From Kiritimatiellia bacterium (lineage in GTDB: Bacteria; Verrucomicrobiota; Kiritimatiellia; RFP12; UBA1067), in NCBI GenBank assembly GCA_017405115.1, contig JAFRBA010000240.1:1-52470 (forward strand): DNA of 52,470 nt. The letters run 5' to 3'. Within the stretch, counting starts at the first letter, position 1. Each line of letters starts with the position of its first letter. The position numbers were made by a program, and so were the translations under genes. The notes beneath the pieces were generated by a model. The model was not told the origin of the DNA, searched no databases, and saw only the letters and a list, made by a program, of their open reading frames with translations. Below, one piece after another: positions 8,786 through 15,107 of the stretch.

Positions 8786-10540
8786 TCAGTTGGCCTCGCC
8801 GGGCTGCCATTCGACGTTCGCAAAGGCGTTGTCGAACGCAGCGGAGAGACCGCCAAGATTCTCGCTGCCGGACGTGGACGTCGAGCGCGAGTCGGAGTCT
8901 TCGCCCGAGGACTCGGAGGCAAGCGCCTGGACCTCGGCGTCGGACATGGACATCGCGCGGATCGAAAGGCCGATGCGGCGCTCGCCGCGGTCGACCTTGA
9001 CGACGCGCGCCTCGACCTCCTGGCCGACGTCAAGCGCGTCCTTGACCTTGTCGACGCGCTGGTCGGATATCTGGGAGATGTGCACAAGGCCGTCGACGCC
9101 GTCCTCGAGCTCGATGAAAGCGCCAAACGAGGCGATCTTCGACACCTTGCCCTTGACGACGGATCCGACGGGGAACTTCTGCGCGATCTTGTCCCACGGG
9201 TCGGGCTGGGCCTGCTTGAGGCCGAGCGAGATGCGCTGGTCCTTCGGATTGACGTCGAGGACGACCGCCTCGACCTCCTGCCCCTTCTGAAGGCACTCGG
9301 ACGGGTGGTTGATCTTGCGCGTCCAGCTCATGTCGCTGACGTGGATCATGCCGTCGATGCCCTCCTCGAGCTCGATGAACGCACCGTACGCCGTGAAGTT
9401 CCGGACCTTGCCCTTGACCTTGGACCCGACGGGGAAGCGCTCCTGCACCGTGTCCCAGGGGTTCGCCTGCGTCTGGCGGATGCCAAGCGCGATCTTCTGG
9501 TTCTCCATGTCGACGGAGAGCACGACGACCTGGACCTCGTCGCCGACCGACAGCACGTCGGAGGCGCGCGCAACGCGCTTGGTCCAGCTGAACTCGCTGA
9601 TGTGCACGAGGCCCTCGATGCCGGGGGCGATCTCGACGAACGCGCCATAAGCGGCGAGGTTGACGACCTTGCCGGAGACGCGGGCGCCGACCGGGAAGCG
9701 GTCCTGAATCGAATTCCAGGGGTTCTCGGTGGTCTGCTTGAGGCCAAGCGAGATGCGCTCGCGGTCGCGGTCGACGTCGAGCACCATGACGTCGATCTCC
9801 TGGCCCACCTTGAGTATCTCGCTGGGATGCTTGACCCTGCCCCAGCTCATGTCCGTTATGTGCAGGAGGCCGTCGATTCCGTCGAGGTCGACGAACGCGC
9901 CGAAGTCCGTGATGTTCTTCACGCGGCCCTTGCGGACTTCGCCCTTCTGCAGGCACGCGAGCAGCTCGGCCTTCTTCTCGGCGAGCTGGCCCTCGATGAG
10001 CTCGCGCCGCGAGACGATGAGATTTCGACGCTCGTTGGATATCTTGATGACCTTGAAGTCGAATGTCTGCCCGACGTAGGGCTCGAGCTCCTTGACGGGA
10101 GCGACCTCGACCTGGCTGCCGGGGAGGAACGCCTCGACGTCGTCGATCTGGACGAGCAGCCCGCCGCGCACCGCCGACTTGATCGTGCCGGTGACGACGC
10201 AGCCCTCGACGTAGCGCTCGAGGATCTTGTCCCAGCGGATCTTGTCGTCCGCCGCCCTCTTCGAGAGCACCACCATGCCGGTCTTGTCGTTCTCCAGCTC
10301 GCGGAGCATGACGGTGACCTTGTCGCCGACCTTGACTTCGGCGCCCTCGCCGAACTCGTCGATGCCTATCATGCCCGTCGACTTGTAGCCGATGTCGACG
10401 AAGACGTCATCTCCCTTGATTGCGCTTACGGTGCCCTCGATGAGGCTGCCGTTCCTGTACTTGGACTCTCCGGCCTCTGCCATGATCTCCGCCATCGCGG
10501 CGGACTTGGCGGCAGCCGGGGTTGGCTTGCGAATTGCCAT
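8786..10540 (-). CDS. rpsA: small-subunit ribosomal protein bS1
   Basis: 584 aa with six S1/OB-fold RNA-binding domains at roughly residues 30-98, 115-185, 200-270, 285-357, 372-444 and 457-527. The last four carry the strong pattern GAFV(E/D)L...G(L/M)(V/I)H(I/V)S. The C-terminus is a serine- and acid-rich tail. The protein recruits mRNA to the 30S subunit. I chose the ATG at 10540 (MAIRKPTPA); upstream in-frame codons extend into the promoter and the rtcB terminator. The ribosome site is weak, as is usual for autoregulated rpsA. Confidence 0.95.
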   Translation of the reverse strand: MAIRKPTPAAAKSAAMAEIMAEAGESKYRNGSLIEGTVSAIKGDDVFVDIGYKSTGMIGIDEFGEGAEVKVGDKVTVMLRELENDKTGMVVLSKRAADDKIRWDKILERYVEGCVVTGTIKSAVRGGLLVQIDDVEAFLPGSQVEVAPVKELEPYVGQTFDFKVIKISNERRNLIVSRRELIEGQLAEKKAELLACLQKGEVRKGRVKNITDFGAFVDLDGIDGLLHITDMSWGRVKHPSEILKVGQEIDVMVLDVDRDRERISLGLKQTTENPWNSIQDRFPVGARVSGKVVNLAAYGAFVEIAPGIEGLVHISEFSWTKRVARASDVLSVGDEVQVVVLSVDMENQKIALGIRQTQANPWDTVQERFPVGSKVKGKVRNFTAYGAFIELEEGIDGMIHVSDMSWTRKINHPSECLQKGQEVEAVVLDVNPKDQRISLGLKQAQPDPWDKIAQKFPVGSVVKGKVSKIASFGAFIELEDGVDGLVHISQISDQRVDKVKDALDVGQEVEARVVKVDRGERRIGLSIRAMSMSDAEVQALASESSGEDSDSRSTSTSGSENLGGLSAAFDNAFANVEWQPGEAN

Positions 10541-10616
10541 TATTGTTCTTTTGCCTAGTTTGTTTACGTTCGCGGTTTTCTGCCGCGTCCGCCTCGTCTT
10601 TGAGCGCGGAAAGAAA

Positions 10617-10646
10617 ATTATACCAAAAATGCCCCCCGCCGCGCAA
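10617..10646 (-). promoter_or_regulatory. promoter of rpsA operon
   Basis: Minus strand TTGCGC (10646-10641), 18-nt spacer, TGG-TATAAT (-10 at 10622-10617). Its -35 lies inside the putative rtcB terminator hairpin. Leader about 70 nt. Confidence 0.65.
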
Positions 10647-10655
10647 GGCCGCGGC
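10638..10655 (-). terminator. possible terminator of rtc operon
   Basis: Immediately after the rtcB stop, minus strand GCCGCG-GCCTTG-CGCGGC (10655-10638) forms a 6-bp GC hairpin. It is followed by a G-run and then ATTTTTGG. The T-run is displaced by about 8 nt, so termination may be partial. Confidence 0.4.
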
Positions 10656-11903
10656 TCATCCTTTGAGGCTGGCGAGGGGAACGAGGCGGACAAGCGGCTC
10701 GACGAGATCGCGCTCGGACGCGATCACGTCCTCGATGTCCTTGTACGCCTGGGGCGCCTCGGACAGGTCAAGCCGTCCCTTCGCCTTGCCGAAGCCCTTG
10801 TACTTGTGCCAGCGCTCGCACACAATGCCGTCCATCGCCTTGTCGCACTCCTCCACCGTCAGTGTGGTCGAAGCGGCGACACGGCTCATGCGCCGGCCCG
10901 CGCCGTGCGAGCAGCTCGTGAACGAATCCGGGTTGCCGAGCCCGCGAACTATGTAGCTCGCCGTGCCCATCGAGCCGGGGATCACCCCGATCTCGTCGAG
11001 CTTCGCCGACGTCGCGCCCTTGCGGTGCACGAACACCTTCTTCCCGAAATGCTCCTCGCATGCCGCGTAGTTGTGGTGGATGTCGATGGTGCGCAGGAAG
11101 TTCGCCTCCGGGACGAACTCCGCGACAGTTCCCTTCATCGCCTCCATCATGCGACGGCGGTTCTCCTGGGCGTAGCGAAGCGCGAAGAGCATGTCGGTGA
11201 AGTAATTGTGCCCGTCCGCCTCCTCTATCGGCAGGAACGCGAGGTCGGGGTCGGCGAGCGGCACGCGGAAGCGCGTGCAGAGGCGGTTCGCGATGCGATG
11301 GTAGTGCTCTTCGATGCGCTTGCCGAGGTTGCGCGAACCGGAGTGGATCATCAGCCACACCTTTGACTCATGCCGCTCGCCCTCCGTAGCCGACCCCGGA
11401 TCGCGAAGGAGGGTGGACTTCTGCAGCTCGATGAAGTGGTTGCCCCCTCCTAGCGTGCCGAGGTTCATGCGGTCAAGCTTGGACGGCCAGAGGTCCGAGC
11501 GCATGCCGTTGTTCGCAGTGTATTCCTCGAAGCCTTCCCAGTTCTGCGTCTCCTTGTGCGACACGCCCTCGCCTACCGGTATGCGCTCCTTGAGCCGCTC
11601 CTGGAACGCGCGGCGAAACGACATGTCCGCAAAGCGCTCCGCCGGGATGTCCGTCTCCGTCGCGATCATCCCGCAGCCGATGTCCACCCCGACTGCCGCG
11701 GGGATGACGGCGTTCTCCGCCGCCACCACGCCGCCGATCGGCATGCCGTAGCCGAGGTGCGCGTCCGGCATCAACGCGACATGGTGGTATAGCGCAGGAT
11801 GCCGCGCGAGGTTCGCCGCCTGCTTCACGGCGCCCTCCTCGCAGTTCTCGCACCAGCTCTTCACGGGCATCGACCAGCCCTCGTCAAACTTCTCCCACTT
11901 CAT
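10656..11903 (-). CDS. rtcB: RNA ligase RtcB (3'-phosphate/2',3'-cyclic phosphate splicing ligase)
   Basis: 415 aa, the length of E. coli-type RtcB. It joins RNA 3'-phosphate or 2',3'-cyclic phosphate ends to 5'-OH ends using GTP and Mn2+. Metal and active-site residues are visible: GVDIGCGM with Asp74 and Cys77, GTLGGGNHFIE, MIHSGSRNLG, DIHHNYA, and SCSHGAGRRMSR with the His expected to be guanylylated. It lies 76 nt after rtcA in the same operon, driven by the sigma-54 promoter at 13297-13311. The start MKWEKFDEG follows GAAGAGAAAAG. No archease gene is present, as expected for this class. It repairs nuclease-cleaved tRNA and other RNA in the cytoplasm. Confidence 0.96.
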   Translation of the reverse strand: MKWEKFDEGWSMPVKSWCENCEEGAVKQAANLARHPALYHHVALMPDAHLGYGMPIGGVVAAENAVIPAAVGVDIGCGMIATETDIPAERFADMSFRRAFQERLKERIPVGEGVSHKETQNWEGFEEYTANNGMRSDLWPSKLDRMNLGTLGGGNHFIELQKSTLLRDPGSATEGERHESKVWLMIHSGSRNLGKRIEEHYHRIANRLCTRFRVPLADPDLAFLPIEEADGHNYFTDMLFALRYAQENRRRMMEAMKGTVAEFVPEANFLRTIDIHHNYAACEEHFGKKVFVHRKGATSAKLDEIGVIPGSMGTASYIVRGLGNPDSFTSCSHGAGRRMSRVAASTTLTVEECDKAMDGIVCERWHKYKGFGKAKGRLDLSEAPQAYKDIEDVIASERDLVEPLVRLVPLASLKG

Positions 11904-11979
11904 TTTCTTTTCTCTTCAAACTTCTTTTCGTGTGCTTCGTGTATTTCGTGGTTCTTAATCTCACGCAGAGTTCGCAGAG

Positions 11980-13002
11980 TCAGTTTCTGATGGACTCGGC
12001 AAACTCCAAGATCACGTCTTTGTTCGTTTTGTAGTGCAGCGTCTCCTTTTGCACGTCGATGGCCCAGCGTAGGCATTCCCAATCACTGTTCCATTCATCT
12101 CCCAATAGCACATTCAACGGCAGAAGCATCTGGTCGGCGAGGTGCTTTTCGCATGCTTTGCCGGACTTCACGAACTCGCGCACTTGCTGGACGATTTCGT
12201 TCGCGACGGCCTTGCGCGACTTGTTGTAAGTGCCAACGCCCGAGAAAGCGACCGTCGCGCGTTCATAGTCAAGCTTGACGCAGCAGTAGTTGCCAGGGCC
12301 CATCGCGTCCACTTCGCTGATGTCGTGCTTGAGTCCGAGCTCACGAAGCTGCGCGCCAACGATGCCGACCTCCGCCTCCGCAATCGAGCGCGGCAGATGC
12401 GAGACAACGCCCTTCACGACGCCGCCCCTGTATGCGCCGAGGTCCGTAAGCTCGTATCTGTCCGGCTTCTTAGTCTCGTCATACGGCCAGATGCGCAGCT
12501 TCACCATTCCGCCTGCGGCGGGATAGAATCCGCATCGGTCTATCTCCGCCTCGACGCGCGCCCCCATTCGACGCAGCTCGGGGAGATAGGTTTCGGCAAA
12601 AAAGTCCCAGACGGGCGAAAACGGCACGTGCGTCCCGCCGGTGATCGTGACGGTCGAGGGGACGTCGGCCTTAAGCAGGACGGGGATGACCGTCTGCGCG
12701 ACTAGGGTGACGCTGCCGGCCGTTCCGATGTCGAAGCGGTAGTCTCCGCCCATTATCGCGTCGGGGACGAACTCCAGCTCGCCCGAGCCGACCTCGACGT
12801 CGGACGCCTTCGCGCCGCAAATCGCCGCGACGGCCTTGATGCACGTCAGGTGCTGCCGTTTCAGCCCCGGCTTCTCGCGTCCGGCGCGGATCTTCTCGAT
12901 CCGCACCGGCTGCCCGGTGACCGCGCTCAGCGTCAGCGAGGTGCGGAGAACCTGTCCCCCGCCCTCGCCTTGCGACCCGTCTATCTCGATGAAGTCTTTC
13001 AT
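11980..13002 (-). CDS. rtcA: RNA 3'-terminal phosphate cyclase RtcA
   Basis: 340 aa. It converts RNA 3'-phosphates to 2',3'-cyclic phosphates using ATP and can adenylylate 5'-phosphates. The start IEIDGSQGEGGGQVLRTSL is the RtcA signature; the C-terminal CEKHLADQMLLP contains the His (about residue 287) expected to form the AMP adduct. I chose ATG 13002, which aligns with known RtcA N-termini; a TTG at 13023 would add seven residues. It lies 8 nt after the 71-aa gene and 76 nt before rtcB, forming a three-gene operon. Confidence 0.95.
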   Translation of the reverse strand: MKDFIEIDGSQGEGGGQVLRTSLTLSAVTGQPVRIEKIRAGREKPGLKRQHLTCIKAVAAICGAKASDVEVGSGELEFVPDAIMGGDYRFDIGTAGSVTLVAQTVIPVLLKADVPSTVTITGGTHVPFSPVWDFFAETYLPELRRMGARVEAEIDRCGFYPAAGGMVKLRIWPYDETKKPDRYELTDLGAYRGGVVKGVVSHLPRSIAEAEVGIVGAQLRELGLKHDISEVDAMGPGNYCCVKLDYERATVAFSGVGTYNKSRKAVANEIVQQVREFVKSGKACEKHLADQMLLPLNVLLGDEWNSDWECLRWAIDVQKETLHYKTNKDVILEFAESIRN

Positions 13003-13010
13003 GTGTGTGA

Positions 13011-13226
13011 TTACTTTATCCAATCCTTATACGCCGCCGGGCACGACCCCTTCGGCCTTGCCTCCAGCATGTAGTCGCAGATCATGTAACTGTCGAAGAT
13101 TCGCCTGTAGAGACCACCGGAAGGCACGTCTACGGCATGACGAACACGCCTGTTGGCGAAGCCCTTTGCGAAAGTCTTCCACTTTCCCCCTCCAAGCCAT
13201 CCATGTTTTCTAACTGATCTGCTCAT
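13011..13226 (-). CDS. 71-aa basic protein, paralogue A, first gene of rtcAB operon
   Basis: 71 aa, basic. By hand alignment about 41 of 71 residues match the product at 18895-19110. Conserved blocks are MSRS at the start, FxKxxAN near residues 18-24, DVPSG-x2-YR near 33-41, SYxIxDY, and ARPKGSxPxAYKDWxK at the end. TTGAAAGGAG 8 nt before ATG 13226 fixes the start and is shared with the paralogue. I recognise the pattern as a small hypothetical protein but know no function. It could bind RNA (basic, aromatic). It sits directly after a sigma-54 promoter with a 59-nt leader and just upstream of rtcA. Confidence 0.8.
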   Translation of the reverse strand: MSRSVRKHGWLGGGKWKTFAKGFANRRVRHAVDVPSGGLYRRIFDSYMICDYMLEARPKGSCPAAYKDWIK

Positions 13227-13296
13227 GTGCGATGCTCCTTTCAATGCGATGACACCGTTGGCGACATACGCATTAAGATTAGCTACGAAATAGGTA

Positions 13297-13311
13297 GCAC
13301 AATCTGTGCCA
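13297..13311 (-). promoter_or_regulatory. sigma-54 (-24/-12) promoter of 71-aa gene-rtcA-rtcB operon
   Basis: Minus strand TTGGCACAGATTGTGCT. The GG (13310-13309) and GC (13298-13297) are separated by exactly 10 nt, matching the TGGCACG-N4-TTGCW consensus. Predicted +1 is near 13285, 59 nt before the ATG at 13226. It differs by few bases from the other two promoters of the island. Confidence 0.85.
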
Positions 13312-13397
13312 ACTCCAAAACCGGCGCAATTCCGTCCATTCCGCCGCCACCGCCTATCGTATGGAATAATTGATATAAAGTTTTATACGTACATGAA

Positions 13398-13476
13398 TGG
13401 ATGCGGGAGTCGGATTCGAACCGACGTCATGCAGCTTATGAGGCTGCCGCTGGGAGCCACTCCAGTCGATCCCGCA
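13398..13476 (-). tRNA. tRNA with CAU anticodon (Met or Ile2)
   Basis: The acceptor stem TGCGGGA/TCCCGCA pairs perfectly; the anticodon arm is GCAGC-CTCATAA-GCTGC; the T-arm is GTCGG-TTCGAAT-CCGAC; discriminator T is followed by an encoded CCA (13400-13398). The D-arm is unusual, CTGG-AGTGGCTC-CCAG with a 4-nt linker after the acceptor stem. The 1-72 pair is intact, and the anticodon stem lacks the three G-C pairs of initiators, so it is not an ordinary initiator. It lies 45 nt after the ECF sigma gene and upstream of the rtcAB promoter. Confidence 0.8.
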
Positions 13477-13505
13477 GTCAAGTGCCATTACACTAAACGC
13501 ATTCC
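13477..13505 (-). other. partial tRNA-like 5' segment abutting the CAU tRNA
   Basis: Minus strand ATGCGTTTAGTGTAATGGCA resembles the 5' strand and D-arm of a tRNA (TTTAGTGTAATGGCA). It ends directly at the first base of the CAU tRNA with no T-arm of its own. It may be a truncated tRNA. ATGCG could also compete for pairing with the CGCAT at the tRNA 3' end. Confidence 0.4.
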
Positions 13506-13521
13506 ATGAAATGTCGTTACA

Positions 13522-14091
13522 TCATCCGTTTCGCTTTCCCGCGGATTTCAGGCGTGCCAGTCCGCGGTGGCGGATGATGCGCACTGTTCCGGGAGCAACT
13601 CCAAACTCCCGCGCGACGTCCACCGCGCTGCGTCCGCCAAACGTGCAGGCGTCGAAAATCGCCCATGTGCGGGCGGAACACCGCCATTCGGACTTTATGC
13701 GCTCATGCGCGCGGATCCGAAATGCCTCTTCCTCCCTGGCCTCGACGATCTGCGGCGCGACGACACTGACAGACACCGCGAACTCATCGAGTTCAACAGT
13801 CTTGTCGCGACATCTGGCCTTCGCTCGCCGGTAGCAGTCTATAACCTGGCGAGACACCTGGGTCTTCAAGTACGAACACGTCTCGGCCGCGCTCCGTCCG
13901 TGGAAAAATCCGCTGCGAATTGCGGCAACGAACCTGACGAACACGTCCTGTACGACGTCATCGGGCTCGTCGCATCCCCGGCGAACGGCGTAGGCGCGCA
14001 TGACGGGCGCGAAGGCGGCGTAGAACGCCGTCCAATCCCGCTCGTCGCCATTCTCTATCCTCGCACATATCGAGTCATCTATCTTTTCCAT
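13522..14091 (-). CDS. ECF-type RNA polymerase sigma factor
   Basis: 189 aa. Region 2 lies at about residues 25-95 (DEPDDVVQDVFVRFVAAIRS, then YLKTQVSRQVIDCYRR). Region 4 lies at about 140-185, with the helix-turn-helix GRSAVDVAREFGVAPGTVRIIRHRGLARL. No anti-sigma gene is adjacent. AAAGGA 9 nt before the ATG, only 21 nt after the 3' end of tRNA-Leu(CAG), implies it is read from the same transcript as the tRNAs. It therefore probably falls under the sigma-54 promoter at 14698-14713 and could relay the signal to further genes. Its target promoters are unknown. Confidence 0.85.
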   Translation of the reverse strand: MEKIDDSICARIENGDERDWTAFYAAFAPVMRAYAVRRGCDEPDDVVQDVFVRFVAAIRSGFFHGRSAAETCSYLKTQVSRQVIDCYRRAKARCRDKTVELDEFAVSVSVVAPQIVEAREEEAFRIRAHERIKSEWRCSARTWAIFDACTFGGRSAVDVAREFGVAPGTVRIIRHRGLARLKSAGKRNG

Positions 14092-14112
14092 CTCTTCAAG
14101 TCCTTTTCATGT

Positions 14113-14191
14113 TGGTGGGCCTGGCGGGAGTCGAACCCGCAAAGACCTGCGGTCTGAACGCAGTATGTCTGCCTAGTTGCATCACAGGCCC
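14113..14191 (-). tRNA. tRNA, anticodon CAG (Leu), short variable arm
   Basis: Acceptor GGGCCTG/CAGGCCC; D-arm TGATGCAACTAGGCAGACA of the leucine type; anticodon arm CTGCG-TTCAGAC-CGCAG; T-arm GCGGG-TTCGACT-CCCGC; discriminator A and encoded CCA. The variable region is only GTCTTT, whereas bacterial tRNA-Leu is class II with a long arm. Confidence 0.85.
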
Positions 14192-14194
14192 TTT

Positions 14195-14272
14195 TGGTGC
14201 TCCCGGCGGGACTCGAACCCGCAGGAACAGATATTTTGAGTATCCGATGTCTGCCGATTGCATCACGGGAGC
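14195..14272 (-). tRNA. tRNA, anticodon CAA (Leu), short variable arm
   Basis: Acceptor GCTCCCG/CGGGAGC; leucine-type D-arm TGATGCAATCGGCAGACA; anticodon arm GGATA-CTCAAAA-TATCT; variable loop GTTCCT only; T-arm GCGGG-TTCGAGT-CCCGC; discriminator A and encoded CCA. It is separated by 3 nt from the CAG tRNA and looks like a diverged duplicate of it. Confidence 0.85.
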
Positions 14273-14274
14273 GT

Positions 14275-14352
14275 TGGTGGAACCGGCGGGATTCGAACCC
14301 GCACTGCCTTGCACCTCAAGCAAGTGCCTCCTGCCAGTTGGGCTACGGTTCC
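14275..14352 (-). tRNA. tRNA, anticodon GAG (Leu), short variable arm
   Basis: Acceptor GGAACCG/CGGTTCC; D-arm GCC-12 nt-GGC; anticodon arm CTTGC-TTGAGGT-GCAAG; variable loop GCAGT; T-arm GCGGG-TTCGAAT-CCCGC; discriminator A and encoded CCA. The D-arm differs from the other two Leu tRNAs, so this one has a separate origin, yet it also lacks the long variable arm. Confidence 0.85.
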
Positions 14353-14379
14353 GTATTCTATGAAAGATCAATGTATGCA

Positions 14380-14442
14380 AAGAGGCCGGCCCTCGCGTGC
14401 GCGGGGCCGGCCTCTTCTTCCGACTGCTGGCGTCTCCAGCAG
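14380..14442. other. two hairpins between tRNA-Ile and the Leu tRNAs
   Basis: Arms 14380-14392 and 14404-14416 (AAGAGGCCGGCCC and its complement) form a perfect 13-bp stem; arms 14424-14430 and 14436-14442 (CTGCTGG/CCAGCAG) form a second one. Only three Ts follow on the minus strand, so an attenuator, processing signal or weak terminator is possible. With the short reading frame next to it, this fills the 260-nt gap between the tRNAs. Confidence 0.5.
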
Positions 14443-14445
14443 GCT

Positions 14446-14532
14446 TCAGTTCACGAACCCCGAGCAATAGCGTCCAAGTCGCAGATTCATCATCCGCAAC
14501 TTCGCGCGCATGTTCTCTAAGTTCGTCTTCAT
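14446..14532 (-). CDS. possible 28-aa peptide between tRNAs
   Basis: ATG AAG ACG AAC start, 28 codons, TGA; basic and Met/Leu/Arg-rich (KLRMMNLRLGRY). GGAAAG lies about 10 nt upstream. It ends just before two hairpins. It could be a leader peptide coupling translation to downstream tRNA output, or chance. No homology is known to me. Confidence 0.25.
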   Translation of the reverse strand: MKTNLENMRAKLRMMNLRLGRYCSGFVN

Positions 14533-14612
14533 TCGCCTTGACTTTCCTTTCGTCGCCTCACCTGCATAAACGCATTCCGCCAGAAAACGTTACACCTTGA
14601 GGGCGATGCCGG

Positions 14613-14685
14613 TAGGAGGAGAGGGAGTTGAACCCCCGACCAAGGCCTTATAAGGACCCTGCTCTAACCGCTGAGCTACCCTCCT
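14613..14685 (-). tRNA. tRNA-Ile, anticodon UAU
   Basis: Acceptor AGGAGGG/TCCTCCT; D-arm GCTC-AGCGGTTA-GAGC; anticodon arm GGGTC-CTTATAA-GGCCT gives UAU, reading AUA; T-arm GGGGG-TTCAACT-CCCTC; discriminator A. CCA is not encoded (CCG follows), unlike the other tRNAs of this cluster. Its 5' end lies about 2 nt after the predicted start of the sigma-54 promoter, so it is the first product of the tRNA operon. Confidence 0.85.
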
Positions 14686-14697
14686 AGCATTCAATGT

Positions 14698-14714
14698 AGC
14701 ACAGGGCGTGCCAA
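14698..14714 (-). promoter_or_regulatory. sigma-54 (-24/-12) promoter of tRNA operon
   Basis: Minus strand TTGGCACGCCCTGTGCT, identical over 17 nt to the promoter at 19180-19196. GG at 14712-14711, GC at 14700-14699, 10-nt spacing. Predicted +1 near 14687, two bases before the mature tRNA-Ile 5' end at 14685. Confidence 0.85.
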
Positions 14715-14850
14715 CGGATCGCGTCAAAGAACTTCGGACGCAAGAATTCAAACAAAGGATTTGTGATAAAGCGAGAATTACCGCAAAATGCCTATTTCCT
14801 GCGGATAACATCACAGGTCTCCTTCCCTGAGATTTCGTCCGCACCATAAT
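14699..14850. repeat. RtcR-enhancer module, copy 1 (shared with 19181-19342)
   Basis: About 150 bp closely similar (roughly four fifths identical by eye) to 19181-19342, running from the sigma-54 core outward. Shared blocks include AACAAAGGATTTGT (inverted repeat ACAAA-GGA-TTTGT at 14752-14764), ATTTCCTGC, GATAACATCACAGGTCT and GAGATTTCGTCCGCACCATA. The inverted repeat is centred 47 bp upstream of the GG in both copies. It is probably the upstream activating sequence for RtcR. The remaining DNA to 14939 is AT-rich with no gene. Confidence 0.75.
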
Positions 14851-14939
14851 CGCATTATTTCTTCACCAGAGTTTGACCTGCTCAAGCCACAAAAAACTAT
14901 ACAAAAATACATATATTATACAAACAGATACTACTACAT

Positions 14940-15016
14940 TGGGTTGTCCAACGGGATTCGAACCCGCGATTTCAGGAGTCACAATCCTGCGTCTTGACCT
15001 CTCGACCATGGACAAC
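14940..15016 (-). tRNA. tRNA-His, anticodon GUG
   Basis: Acceptor TTGTCCA/TGGACAA preceded by an encoded G (15016) able to pair with discriminator C73 as the histidine-specific G-1. D-arm GTC/GAC; anticodon arm CAGGA-TTGTGAC-TCCTG; T-arm GCGGG-TTCGAAT-CCCGT; encoded CCA. It lies 5 nt after tRNA-Cys. The Thg1-family gene, whose classical substrate is tRNA-His, lies 2.1 kb away. Confidence 0.9.
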
Positions 15017-15021
15017 ATTGC

Positions 15022-15098
15022 TGGAAGTCCGGACGGGAATCGAACCCGCATTTACGGTGTTGCAGACCGTTGCCTGTTCCAGTATTGGCAACCGGACT
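15022..15098 (-). tRNA. tRNA-Cys, anticodon GCA
   Basis: Acceptor AGTCCGG/CCGGACT; D-arm TTGCC/GGCAA; anticodon arm ACGGT-CTGCAAC-ACCGT; T-arm GCGGG-TTCGATT-CCCGT; discriminator T as in other tRNA-Cys; encoded CCA. It starts 9 nt after the stop of the HTH-like gene, so the two are probably co-transcribed. Confidence 0.9.
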
Positions 15099-15107
15099 AT
15101 ATGGAAA

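Noticed and set aside
8660..10558. Long plus-strand open frame (over 600 codons) opposite rpsA
   Set aside because: It is the GC-rich antisense of six S1 domains, has a low-complexity Asp/Leu/Val/His composition and no ribosome site.
13398..13476. CAU tRNA as initiator tRNA
   Set aside because: Positions 1-72 pair (T-A) and the anticodon stem lacks the three consecutive G-C pairs; elongator Met or Ile2 fits better.
14113..14191. CAG tRNA as tRNA-Gln
   Set aside because: The loop TTCAGAC gives anticodon CAG (reads CUG, Leu); Gln would need CUG in the anticodon, and the D-arm is leucine-like.
14380..14416. Perfect GC hairpin as a strong rho-independent terminator
   Set aside because: Only three Ts follow on the minus strand, and tRNAs plus the ECF gene downstream have no other promoter; listed as hairpin only.
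14353..14612. Y RNA gene as in Salmonella rtc loci
   Set aside because: No tRNA-like module or Ro/Rsr gene is present; only hairpins and a short reading frame are seen.
13398..15098. tRNA array as an integrated phage or element attachment cluster
   Set aside because: No integrase, phage structural genes or att-like duplication of a tRNA 3' end is visible; the promoter structure explains the cluster better.
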